This document shows, in pieces, positions 1 through 7,567 of a stretch of DNA of 64,000 bases. The DNA is taken from assembly GCF_035994185.1 (NCBI RefSeq), contig NZ_CP108538.1, forward strand, positions 6,699,501-6,763,500, written 5' to 3'. Below the pieces are notes generated by a model, which saw nothing but the letters and a program-made list of their open reading frames with translations, did no database searches and had not been told where the DNA came from. The first letter of the stretch is position 1. The number at the start of each line of letters is the position of its first letter. A program made the position numbers and the translations under genes. The stretch is from Streptomyces sp. NBC_01217 (GTDB lineage: Bacteria > Actinomycetota > Actinomycetes > Streptomycetales > Streptomycetaceae).

Positions 1-962
1 TGCCCGTCGTACGGCGGAGCGGCCGGGAAGCCGGTGGCCGTCATGGCGGCGATCTTCGGCACGGCCGGGGCGTCGAACTCGACGGGCAGCGCGGAGCCGA
101 CCGTCTCCTCCAGGGACTTGCCCGTCGAACCCTTCTCCGGCGTGACGCGCAGCACCGCGAAGTCGTACGGGGCGCCAAGCCCGCCGACCGAGGACCCCTG
201 CGAGATCCACTGTTCGGACGTCTGGGCCCACTGGCCCCACCACACGCCGTAGGGGGCGATCTCCTGCTTGGTCGCCTTCTGCAGCTCGGCCGTCGACAGG
301 CCGCCGTTGTTGTACGACGGCACGAAGGCGATGTTGCGGTACCAGCCGCCCTTCTTGCCCGCGTGCACACAGTGTCCGGCGGTCCACACCAGGTTGGACT
401 TTCCGGGGTGCGCCGGGTCCTTCACCACGGTCGCGGAGCAGACCATGGAGCCCTCGGGGCTGTCGAAGAGCAGCTTCCCGGACTCCGCGGCGTTGGCGTG
501 GTACGGCGTCCGGACACCGGCGGCCCGCACGGGCACCGGCGTCGGGTCCGTCACGCCCGCATCGCCCGAGATGTCATTGTCGACCGGCTTCTCCGGCGAC
601 TTGTCGGCATCCCGCATCCGGTCCGGGTCCCAGAGGCCCTCGATGATCGGGTTGACGAAGTCCTTGGCCTCGCGCAGCCACTTGTCCCTGTCCCAGTTCT
701 TCCACTCGCCGTCCTTCCACTGGTCGAGGTCGATCCCGTGTTCCTTGAGCCGGTCCTTCAGATCGTCCGGAATGGTGATCTTGCCGTCCGAGGACTGGCC
801 CGCGGAACTCGTCGGCTTGTCACTCGCGTTGTCCTCGCCCGGACCGCAGGCAGTGGCGGTGAGCGCGAGGACCGCGGTGACCGAGGCCACGGCGAGCGCC
901 GAGGAACGCGTGCGACGTGCGCTCCCCTGACGTGCGGTGAGAACTGGTCGAATGAGTCGCAT
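1..962 (-). CDS. Trypsin-like serine protease, predicted lipoprotein (3' end outside window)
   Basis: Secreted or surface-anchored serine endopeptidase of the trypsin/V8 clan, incomplete because its C-terminal part lies before base 1. The ATG at 962 has a strong purine-rich ribosome site (GGGGGAT) about 8 bases upstream. Residues 1-40 form a twin-arginine-rich N-region and hydrophobic core ending in TATAC-G, a weak lipobox with Cys39. Residues about 60-130 are a highly charged, Trp- and Asp-rich spacer (KDGEWKNWDRDKW). The protease core starts near 150: catalytic His197 in TAGHC and probable catalytic Asp267 in APYDFAVL are visible; the Ser motif is off the window. It diverges from the siderophore operon and probably has no functional link to it. 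Substrate unknown. Confidence 0.85.
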   Translation of the reverse strand, partial: MRLIRPVLTARQGSARRTRSSALAVASVTAVLALTATACGPGEDNASDKPTSSAGQSSDGKITIPDDLKDRLKEHGIDLDQWKDGEWKNWDRDKWLREAKDFVNPIIEGLWDPDRMRDADKSPEKPVDNDISGDAGVTDPTPVPVRAAGVRTPYHANAAESGKLLFDSPEGSMVCSATVVKDPAHPGKSNLVWTAGHCVHAGKKGGWYRNIAFVPSYNNGGLSTAELQKATKQEIAPYGVWWGQWAQTSEQWISQGSSVGGLGAPYDFAVLRVTPEKGSTGKSLEETVGSALPVEFDAPAVPKIAAMTATGFPAAPPYDG

Positions 963-1291
963 GTGGTGATCCCCCTGGGACTTCGTAACTCAACACTTCT
1001 GTACTGCACTTGGGTACTCTTGCGAGCCATCTGTTCCGAACGCCCAGCGGACTTCCGGAAAGCTGTCCGATCCCTCCGTGCGGCCCCCACTATGCCGGTG
1101 CCGATGGGGACGGTCCGCGGCAGGGCCATGGTTCCGCCCCCGCAAGGATCTTCGGATTTACCCGTGATCCAATGCGCCCGGCGTCGTTGGTACGTACGAG
1201 GGACTCGGGGACAGCGTTCATCCCCGCAGTCCGTCCGTGCGTCAACGTACTGACGTGCAACGCAACTGTTACAGCGGGAGGACCAACAGCC
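963..1291. promoter_or_regulatory. Divergent intergenic region ahead of the siderophore operon
   Basis: These 329 bases separate the divergent protease and siderophore operon and must hold both promoters. I looked for the actinobacterial DmdR/IdeR iron box (TTAGGTTAGGCTAACCTAA-like) on both strands and did not find it. The only clear element is the GGGAGGA ribosome site at 1276-1282, nine bases before the GTG at 1292, which fixes that start. Reading frames running through this interval lack a ribosome site and recognisable homology. Confidence 0.6.
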
Positions 1292-2677
1292 GTGGCCGTG
1301 ACCGAATCAGCTCCGGTGGCAGCACCGACGGTGCACGAGGGGATCCTGCGCCGCCAGTCGCTGCGCGAATCCGCCGCTCGTACCTACGCGCGTTCACTGC
1401 CGATCGTGCCGGTACGGGCCCGTGGGATGACCATCGAGGGCGCGGACGGGCGGCGATATCTCGACTGTCTCTCCGGGGCGGGCACACTGGCGCTCGGGCA
1501 CAACCATCCGGTGGTGCTGGAGGCGATCAAGAAGGTGATCGACTCGGGCGCACCGCTGCAAGTGCTCGACCTCGCCACCCCGGTCAAGGACGCCTTCACC
1601 ACGGAGCTGTTCGCCACCCTGCCGCGGCAGTTCGCCGACAACGCCCGGATCCAGTTCTGCGGACCCGCCGGTACGGACGCCGTCGAGGCGGCGTTCAAGC
1701 TGGTCCGCGCCGCGACCGGCCGCGGCGGACTCCTCGCCTTCACCGGCGCCTACCACGGGATGTCGGCCGGAGCCCTGGCCGCCTCGGGCGGTGCCGAGGA
1801 CGTACGCGTGACACGGCTGCCCTTCCCGCAGAACTACCGCTGCCCCTTCGGTATCGGCGGTGAGCGCGGCGCGGAGATCGCCGCGCGGTGGACCGAGAAC
1901 CTCCTGGACGATCCCAAGGGAGGCGCCCCCGCGCCGGCCGGGATGATCCTCGAACCGGTACAGGGGGAGGGCGGTGTGAACCCCGCCCCCGACACCTGGA
2001 TGCGCCGGATGCGAGAGATCACCCGGAGCCGGTCCATCCCCCTGATCGCCGACGAGGTGCAGACGGGCGTCGGCCGCACCGGTGCCTTCTGGGCCGTCGA
2101 GCACAGCGGGATCGTGCCCGATGTGATGGTGCTCTCCAAGGCCATCGGCGGCTCCCTCCCGCTCGCGGTGATCGTCTACCGCTCCGAACTCGACACCTGG
2201 CAGCCGGGCGCCCACGCGGGTACCTTCCGGGGCAACCAGCTCGCGATGGCGGCCGGCACGGCCACCCTTTCCTTCGTACGGGAGAACCGCCTCGCCGAGC
2301 GCGCCGCCACCCTGGGCGCCCGCATGGTCGCGCGGCTCCAGGCGCTGGCCACGGACCACCCGTCCATCGGAGACGTTCGCGGACGGGGCCTGATGATCGG
2401 GGTGGAACTCGTCGATCCCGAAGCCGCCCCGAGCGGCGACAGCCCCGAGCCACCGCCCGCCCCGGTCCTCGCCGCCGCCGTCCAGCAGGAATGCCTGCGC
2501 CGCGGACTCATCGTCGAACTGGGCGGACGCCACTCCACCGTCGTACGCCTCCTCCCGCCCCTCACCCTCACCGACGAACAGGCAACAGCGGTCGTGGACC
2601 GCCTCGCCGATGCCCTGGCAGCGGCCGAACGCCTGCCGCTGCCGCACCGCCGGACCACGACCGGGTCGATCCGCTGA
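1292..2677 (+). CDS. Class III PLP aminotransferase, diaminobutyrate--2-oxoglutarate type (siderophore)
   Basis: PLP-dependent class III (omega) aminotransferase of 461 residues. In related siderophore pathways (RhbA family) this enzyme makes 2,4-diaminobutyrate from aspartate semialdehyde and glutamate. Family features are complete: Gly-rich substrate region YLDCLSGAGTLALGHNHP near residue 60, FCGPAGTDAVEAA near 120, the PLP-pyridine Asp254 in IADEVQTGVGRTG, and the Schiff-base Lys283 in LSKAIGG. The GTG start at 1292 is chosen for its GGGAGGA ribosome site; longer in-frame starts upstream have none. It is first in a tight four-gene operon (29 bp to the next gene). A DABA decarboxylase, which usually follows this enzyme in schizokinen/rhizobactin-type pathways, is absent here, so the exact amine product is uncertain. 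Confidence 0.88.
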   Translation: MAVTESAPVAAPTVHEGILRRQSLRESAARTYARSLPIVPVRARGMTIEGADGRRYLDCLSGAGTLALGHNHPVVLEAIKKVIDSGAPLQVLDLATPVKDAFTTELFATLPRQFADNARIQFCGPAGTDAVEAAFKLVRAATGRGGLLAFTGAYHGMSAGALAASGGAEDVRVTRLPFPQNYRCPFGIGGERGAEIAARWTENLLDDPKGGAPAPAGMILEPVQGEGGVNPAPDTWMRRMREITRSRSIPLIADEVQTGVGRTGAFWAVEHSGIVPDVMVLSKAIGGSLPLAVIVYRSELDTWQPGAHAGTFRGNQLAMAAGTATLSFVRENRLAERAATLGARMVARLQALATDHPSIGDVRGRGLMIGVELVDPEAAPSGDSPEPPPAPVLAAAVQQECLRRGLIVELGGRHSTVVRLLPPLTLTDEQATAVVDRLADALAAAERLPLPHRRTTTGSIR

Positions 2678-2706
2678 CCCCGGACACCCTCACAAGGAAG
2701 ACCGCC

Positions 2707-4590
2707 GTGAACACCACCCCCGCGCCCCGGGCCGACGGCCCTCCCCCCGCCCAGCAGCGAGGAGAGGCCGGGCACACCGGCAACCTCGTCGTCGAGCAGA
2801 CCACCGTGCCCCGCCAGAAGGCGGCACCGGGCGAGGGGCGGTACACCCCGAAGGCCACCCGCGCGGCATCGGCCGACCTCCTGGATCACCCGGACCCGCT
2901 GCGGGCCGCCGACATGGCGGGCGTCGAGAATCTGCTCCGCTGCTGGGCGCGGGAGAGCGACCTGCCCCGGCCGGACGGGGAGACCCTCCGCATTTCCCTC
3001 CCCGCGAGCGGAACCGCACTGCTCGTCCCCGTCCACTACTGGTCCGCCACGGGCTGGCACCGCTTCGGCATGCCTGCCCTGGAGGGGGCACCCGAAGGAG
3101 CGCCGCCCGCCGACGCCGTCACCGTCGCCGCCCTCCTGGGCCGCGAGGCCGACCGCCATGAAGGCGCCGACATGGTGGCCAGGGTCGCCGACTCGGTACG
3201 GCGAACGGCCGGCTTCATCGCCGAGCGGCGTCGCACCCCCGAAGCCCCGGCCGAAGCGGACTTCTTCCTCACCGCCGAGCAGTCACTGCTCCTCGGACAC
3301 CCGCTCCACCCCACCCCCAAGAGCCGCGAAGGCCTTTCCGACTCCGAATCCCGCCTCTACTCACCCGAGTTGCACGGCTCCTTCCCGCTGCACTGGATGG
3401 CGGTCGACCGTTCCCTGCTGGCCACCGACTCCGCCTGGACCGACGGAGGCCGCCCCGTGCCCGCCACGGAACTGGTCGTCTCCCACACCGAAGGTCTGCG
3501 CCTCCCCGACAACACCGCACCGATTCCGCTCCACCCCTGGCAGGCCCGCGAACTCGGGCACCGGCCCGAGACCGCCGCCCTGCTGGACGCCGGACTCCTC
3601 CACGACCTAGGGCCGCACGGGAAGCACTGGCACCCCACCTCCTCCGTCCGCACCGTGCACCGGCCCGGCGCCGAGGTCATGCTCAAGCTCTCCCTGGGCG
3701 TCCGCATCACCAACTCCCGTCGCGAGAACCTCCGTAAGGAACTCCACCGCGGAGTCGAGGTCCACCGGCTGCTCCGCAGCGGACTCGCCGCGCAGTGGCA
3801 CGCCGCCCACCCCGGCTTCGACATCGTCCGCGACCCCGCCTGGCTCGCCGTCGACGGCCCGGACGGCGAACCCGTCGCGGGCCTCGACGTGATGCTGCGT
3901 CACAACCCCTTCGGCCCGTACGACGACGCGGTCTGCATCGCCGCGCTCACCGCCCCGCGCCCCTGGCCCGGCCGGACGGGCGTGCACTCACGCCTCGCCG
4001 AGATCGTTCTCTCCCTGGCCGCCGCCACCGGAAGGGCCGTAGGAGCCGTCGCCACCGAGTGGTTCCTGCGCTACCTCGACCGCGTCGTACGCCCCGTGCT
4101 CTGGCTCGACGCCCACGCGGGCGTGGCACTCGAAGCCCACCAGCAGAACACCCTCGTGCTGCTCGACCCCCACGGCTGGCCCGTCGGCGGCCGCTACCGT
4201 GACAACCAGGGCTACTACTTCCGCGAGTCCCACCGCGCGGCACTGGAGCGCCGGCTCCCCGGCATCGGATCGGCCAGCGACACCTTCGTCTCCGACGCGG
4301 TCACCGACGAGCGGTTCGCCTACTACCTCGGCATCAACAATGTGTTCGGACTGATCGGGGCATTCGGTGCCCAGGACCTCGCAGACGAGCACGTGCTCAT
4401 CGCCGCGTTCCGTCGATTCCTCGGCTCGGCCACCGCGCTGGGTTCCCCGCTGCCCGCGCATCTGCTGGAAAACTCCCACCTGCGGTGCAAGGCCAATCTG
4501 CTGACCCGTCTGCACGGCCTCGATGAACTCGTCGGTCCGGTCGACACCCAGTCCGTCTACGTCACCATTGCCAACCCCCTGTGTGCCTGA
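2707..4590 (+). CDS. IucA/IucC-family NIS siderophore synthetase 1
   Basis: ATP-dependent siderophore synthetase, 627 residues, that adenylates a carboxylic acid (typically citrate or succinate) and condenses it with an amine or hydroxylamine. The family signatures are intact: GHPLHPTPKSREG from residue 197, HPWQARE near 276, KLSLGVRITNSRREN near 327, and EAHQQNTLVLL near 476. The first 70 residues are Pro/Ala-rich and precede the conserved fold. The start is GTG 2707 with AAGGAA seven bases upstream. It is co-transcribed with the aminotransferase before it and the GNAT gene after it (44 bp). The HPxHPxxKxR arrangement resembles the citrate-using IucA side of the family, but the acid and amine substrates cannot be assigned from sequence alone. 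Confidence 0.9.
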   Translation: MNTTPAPRADGPPPAQQRGEAGHTGNLVVEQTTVPRQKAAPGEGRYTPKATRAASADLLDHPDPLRAADMAGVENLLRCWARESDLPRPDGETLRISLPASGTALLVPVHYWSATGWHRFGMPALEGAPEGAPPADAVTVAALLGREADRHEGADMVARVADSVRRTAGFIAERRRTPEAPAEADFFLTAEQSLLLGHPLHPTPKSREGLSDSESRLYSPELHGSFPLHWMAVDRSLLATDSAWTDGGRPVPATELVVSHTEGLRLPDNTAPIPLHPWQARELGHRPETAALLDAGLLHDLGPHGKHWHPTSSVRTVHRPGAEVMLKLSLGVRITNSRRENLRKELHRGVEVHRLLRSGLAAQWHAAHPGFDIVRDPAWLAVDGPDGEPVAGLDVMLRHNPFGPYDDAVCIAALTAPRPWPGRTGVHSRLAEIVLSLAAATGRAVGAVATEWFLRYLDRVVRPVLWLDAHAGVALEAHQQNTLVLLDPHGWPVGGRYRDNQGYYFRESHRAALERRLPGIGSASDTFVSDAVTDERFAYYLGINNVFGLIGAFGAQDLADEHVLIAAFRRFLGSATALGSPLPAHLLENSHLRCKANLLTRLHGLDELVGPVDTQSVYVTIANPLCA

Positions 4591-4634
4591 GGGAACATGA
4601 CCACTGCCTGAACTGCCGAGAGGAGAGCGACACC

Positions 4635-5441
4635 GTGGCTCCCGCCGATGCGCACACCGACGCCGGTACCGGCCCCGCCGCACAGGCCGACACGGGCGCC
4701 GAGGACACCCTGGACCTGCCGCTCTCCGAAGAAGTCCTCGCCCTGTTCGGCGAGGACGCACCGGTCACCGCGAAACATCCCCTGTCCACGGACGCGTCCG
4801 CGTCATCCGAACCGGACGACGCGGGCCCGGCCGTGGCCGGTCGGGCAGCCATGAAAATGCCTGCCGACTCCGAACTGCTCGACCACCCGGGCGACTGGGG
4901 GCCGGTCACCACCCCGGCCGGAGTGTTCCAGCTCGTCCCTGTACGAGTGGAACGCGATCTCGCCGTGATCAGCCACTGGATGAACGATCCCGCGGTCGCC
5001 GCCTTCTGGGAACTCGCCGGACCCGAAGCCGTCACCGCCGACCATCTGCGCCCCCAACTCGACGGCGACGGACGCAGCGTCCCGTGCCTGGGAGTGCTGG
5101 CCGGCATCCCCATGAGCTACTGGGAGATCTACCGCGCGGATCTCGATCCGCTGGCCCGCCACTACCCCGCCCGACCGCACGACACCGGAATCCACCTCCT
5201 CATCGGTGGTGTGAACAACCGCGGACGTGGGGTCGGCACCACCCTGCTCCGGGCCGTTTCCGATCTTGTACTCGACAACCGCCCCCTGTGCGCGCGGGTG
5301 GTGGCAGAGCCCGACCTGCGTAACACCCCCTCCGTCTCCGCCTTCCTGAGCGCAGGCTTCCGCTTCTCCGCCGAAATCGAACTCCCCGACAAACGAGCCG
5401 CCCTGATGGTCCGCGACCGAATCCACCGTGGCCAGCTGTGA
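4635..5441 (+). CDS. GNAT-family siderophore acyltransferase (IucB/RhbD-like)
   Basis: GNAT-fold N-acyltransferase, 268 residues, lying between two NIS synthetase genes, the position of the acetyltransferase in aerobactin- and rhizobactin-type clusters. The N-terminal 75 residues are acidic and low in complexity. The catalytic domain follows (LVPVRVERDLAVISHWMNDPAVAAFWELAG near 105, then GIHLLIGGVNNRGRGVGTTLLRAV, the acetyl-CoA pyrophosphate loop RGRGVGT, near 190). The short DPxVxxFWEL motif is typical of the siderophore subgroup. GTG 4635 is chosen because GGAGAG sits seven bases upstream. Likely role: acyl transfer to an N-hydroxylated or free diamine before condensation. The acyl donor is unknown, and no N-hydroxylase gene is present in the window. 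Confidence 0.87.
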   Translation: MAPADAHTDAGTGPAAQADTGAEDTLDLPLSEEVLALFGEDAPVTAKHPLSTDASASSEPDDAGPAVAGRAAMKMPADSELLDHPGDWGPVTTPAGVFQLVPVRVERDLAVISHWMNDPAVAAFWELAGPEAVTADHLRPQLDGDGRSVPCLGVLAGIPMSYWEIYRADLDPLARHYPARPHDTGIHLLIGGVNNRGRGVGTTLLRAVSDLVLDNRPLCARVVAEPDLRNTPSVSAFLSAGFRFSAEIELPDKRAALMVRDRIHRGQL

Positions 5442-5501
5442 ACGATCTGCTGTATTGCGTACACCGCTCGAACCCCATCGGTTCCATCCCGAGGAGTCCC
5501 C

Positions 5502-7517
5502 GTGCCGAAATATCCTGCGAGCCATGATTCAGCGGAGTCTGCCGCCCTGCTCAGGACGCCAGAACTGAACGGGATGGTCTGGGACGCGGCCGCCGCCCGA
5601 CTTCTCGCGAAGATGCTCGGTCAGTTCGCCTACGAGGAAGTCATCGAGCCGGTCCGGCAGGCCGACGGGGCCGATACGTACAGCCTCCGGCTCGACGACG
5701 ACGGAACCCTGAGCTTCAGCGCCCGGCGCGGCGTGTACGGCGGTTGGCACGTCGCCCCCGATTCGATCCGGGAAACATCCGGGAGCGCCCGAGAGGCACC
5801 GCCCGAATCGATGCGGGGCGGTGACGGGGGCGTACGGGCTGAGTCACTGCGGGACAGCGGTCAGGGTGCACGCGCCGAGCGGCCGCAGGGCAGTGACCGA
5901 GGCGCACCTGTCGAGCCGCCGCAGGGCAGTGACCGGGGCACCGAGCCGTTGCGGGGTGGCGGCGGGGGTGTCGATGCCGTCGTCCCCTTCCGCGACCCAC
6001 TGCAGTTCCTCGCCCGTGCCCGCCATCTTCTCGGGATCGACGGCGCCACCCTCGGCCACCTCATCCGCGAGGTCACCACCACCCTCGCCGCCGATGCCCG
6101 GCTCGATCACACCGCGCTCTCCGCCGCCCGGCTGGCCGACCTCGACTACGCCGAGCTGGAAGGGCACCAGACGGGACACCCCTGGCTCGTCGCCAACAAG
6201 GGGCGCCTCGGCTTCTCCGCCACCGACGCCTCCCGCTACACACCCGAGGCCCGCAAGCCGGTCAGACTGCCGTGGATCGCCGTCTCCACCAGGATCGCCG
6301 CCTACCGCGGCGTGGCAGGCCTGGCCACGCCCGAGCAGCTGTACGCACAGGAACTCGACCCGTCGGTCCGCGACTCCTTCGCCGCTGTGCTCCGTGCCCG
6401 CGGTCTCGACCCCGCCGGCTATCTCTGCCTTCCCGTGCACCCCTGGCAGTGGGACGAATGGATCGTTCCGGTCTTCGCCCCGGCCATCGCCGCGGGCGAC
6501 ATCGTTCCGCTCCACAGCGACGCCGACCTCCGGCTGCCGCAGCAGTCCATCCGCTCCTTCGCCAATGTGGCCCGTCCCGACCGGCACACCGTCAAGCTGC
6601 CGCTGTCGATCCTCAACACACTGGTCTGGCGGGGCCTGCCGACCGAGCGCACTCTCGCGGCCCCCGCCGTCACCACCTGGGTCCAGGGTCTGCGCGACCG
6701 GGACGCCTTTCTGCGCGACACCTGCGAGGTCATCCTGCTCGGCGAGGTGGCCTCGGTGACCGTCGAGCATCCGCTCTACGACCGACTCCCGGAGGCCCCG
6801 TACCAGTTCAAGGAAATCCTCGGAGCGATCTGGCGAGAACCCCTCCAGCCCCGGCTCGCGCCGGGCGAACGGGCCAGGACCCTGGCCTCGCTGCTCCACA
6901 CCGATCCCCGGGGCCGCGCCTTCACGGCCGAGCTCGTCGCCCGCTCGGGGCTGACGCCCACCGCATGGCTGACCCGGCTCTTCGCCGCACTGCTCCCGCC
7001 GCTGCTGCACTTCCTGTACCGCTACGGCACCGTGTTCTCCCCGCACGGCGAGAACGCCATCGTCGTCTTCGACGAGCAGGACGTACCGGTGCGCCTGGCG
7101 ATCAAGGACTTCGTGGACGATGTGAACGTCAGCGCCCAGCCGCTGCCTGAGCACGCGTCGATGCCGCAGGACGTACGCCGCATCCTGCTCACCGAGGAGC
7201 CCTCCTTCCTCACCCAGTTCATCCACTCCGGACTGTTCATCGGTGTCTTCCGATTTCTGTCGCCGCTGTGCGAGGAACAGCTGGGGGTTCCGGAGGCCGA
7301 TTTCTGGTCACTCGTACGGGCCGAGATCCTGCGGCACCACGCGCGCTTTCCCGAGCTCAAGGAGCGGTTCGAGATGTTCGACATGCTGACGCCACGCATC
7401 GAACGTCTCTGTCTGAACCGCAACCGCCTGCATGTCGACGGCTACCGGGACCGCCCACAGCGCCCGCACGCCGCCATCCACGGGACCGTGCCCAACCCGC
7501 TCCATCCCTCCGCCTGA
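5502..7517 (+). CDS. IucA/IucC-family NIS siderophore synthetase 2 (IucC-like), with internal repeat insertion
   Basis: Second synthetase, 671 residues, predicted to carry out the second condensation. Signatures: GHPWLVANKGRLGFS near residue 225 (HPxxxNKGRxGF form), HPWQWDEWIVP near 315, KLPLSILNTLVWRG near 370, and HGENAIVVFDEQDVPVRLAIKDFVDDV near 515. This last motif resembles the IucC/DesD side of the family and differs from synthetase 1. Start GTG 5502 follows GAGGAG. Residues about 90-156 form a Gly/Arg/Asp/Pro-rich repetitive insertion between two conserved parts of the N-terminal domain (listed separately). The gene ends 50 bp before dinG and is the last of the operon. Confidence 0.9.
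   Translation: MPKYPASHDSAESAALLRTPELNGMVWDAAAARLLAKMLGQFAYEEVIEPVRQADGADTYSLRLDDDGTLSFSARRGVYGGWHVAPDSIRETSGSAREAPPESMRGGDGGVRAESLRDSGQGARAERPQGSDRGAPVEPPQGSDRGTEPLRGGGGGVDAVVPFRDPLQFLARARHLLGIDGATLGHLIREVTTTLAADARLDHTALSAARLADLDYAELEGHQTGHPWLVANKGRLGFSATDASRYTPEARKPVRLPWIAVSTRIAAYRGVAGLATPEQLYAQELDPSVRDSFAAVLRARGLDPAGYLCLPVHPWQWDEWIVPVFAPAIAAGDIVPLHSDADLRLPQQSIRSFANVARPDRHTVKLPLSILNTLVWRGLPTERTLAAPAVTTWVQGLRDRDAFLRDTCEVILLGEVASVTVEHPLYDRLPEAPYQFKEILGAIWREPLQPRLAPGERARTLASLLHTDPRGRAFTAELVARSGLTPTAWLTRLFAALLPPLLHFLYRYGTVFSPHGENAIVVFDEQDVPVRLAIKDFVDDVNVSAQPLPEHASMPQDVRRILLTEEPSFLTQFIHSGLFIGVFRFLSPLCEEQLGVPEADFWSLVRAEILRHHARFPELKERFEMFDMLTPRIERLCLNRNRLHVDGYRDRPQRPHAAIHGTVPNPLHPSA
5769..5969 (+). 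repeat. In-frame degenerate repeat inside NIS synthetase 2
   Basis: A run of degenerate 30-40-base units encodes repeated segments such as ESLRDSGQGAR, ERPQGSDRGAPV, EPPQGSDRGT and EPLRGGGGG. The two best copies share CCGCAGGGCAGTGACCG (about 5883-5899 and 5919-5935). The reading frame is kept throughout, so the insertion is likely a surface loop that tolerates expansion. Confidence 0.75.
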
Positions 7518-7567
7518 GTCCGGGAGTGATCGCCGTTGTCAGTGGTGCCCCGTAGGGTGGTCTGGCT

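Noticed and set aside
963..1291. Iron-box search upstream of the siderophore operon
   Set aside because: No TTAGGTTAGGCTAACCTAA-like site was found on either strand.
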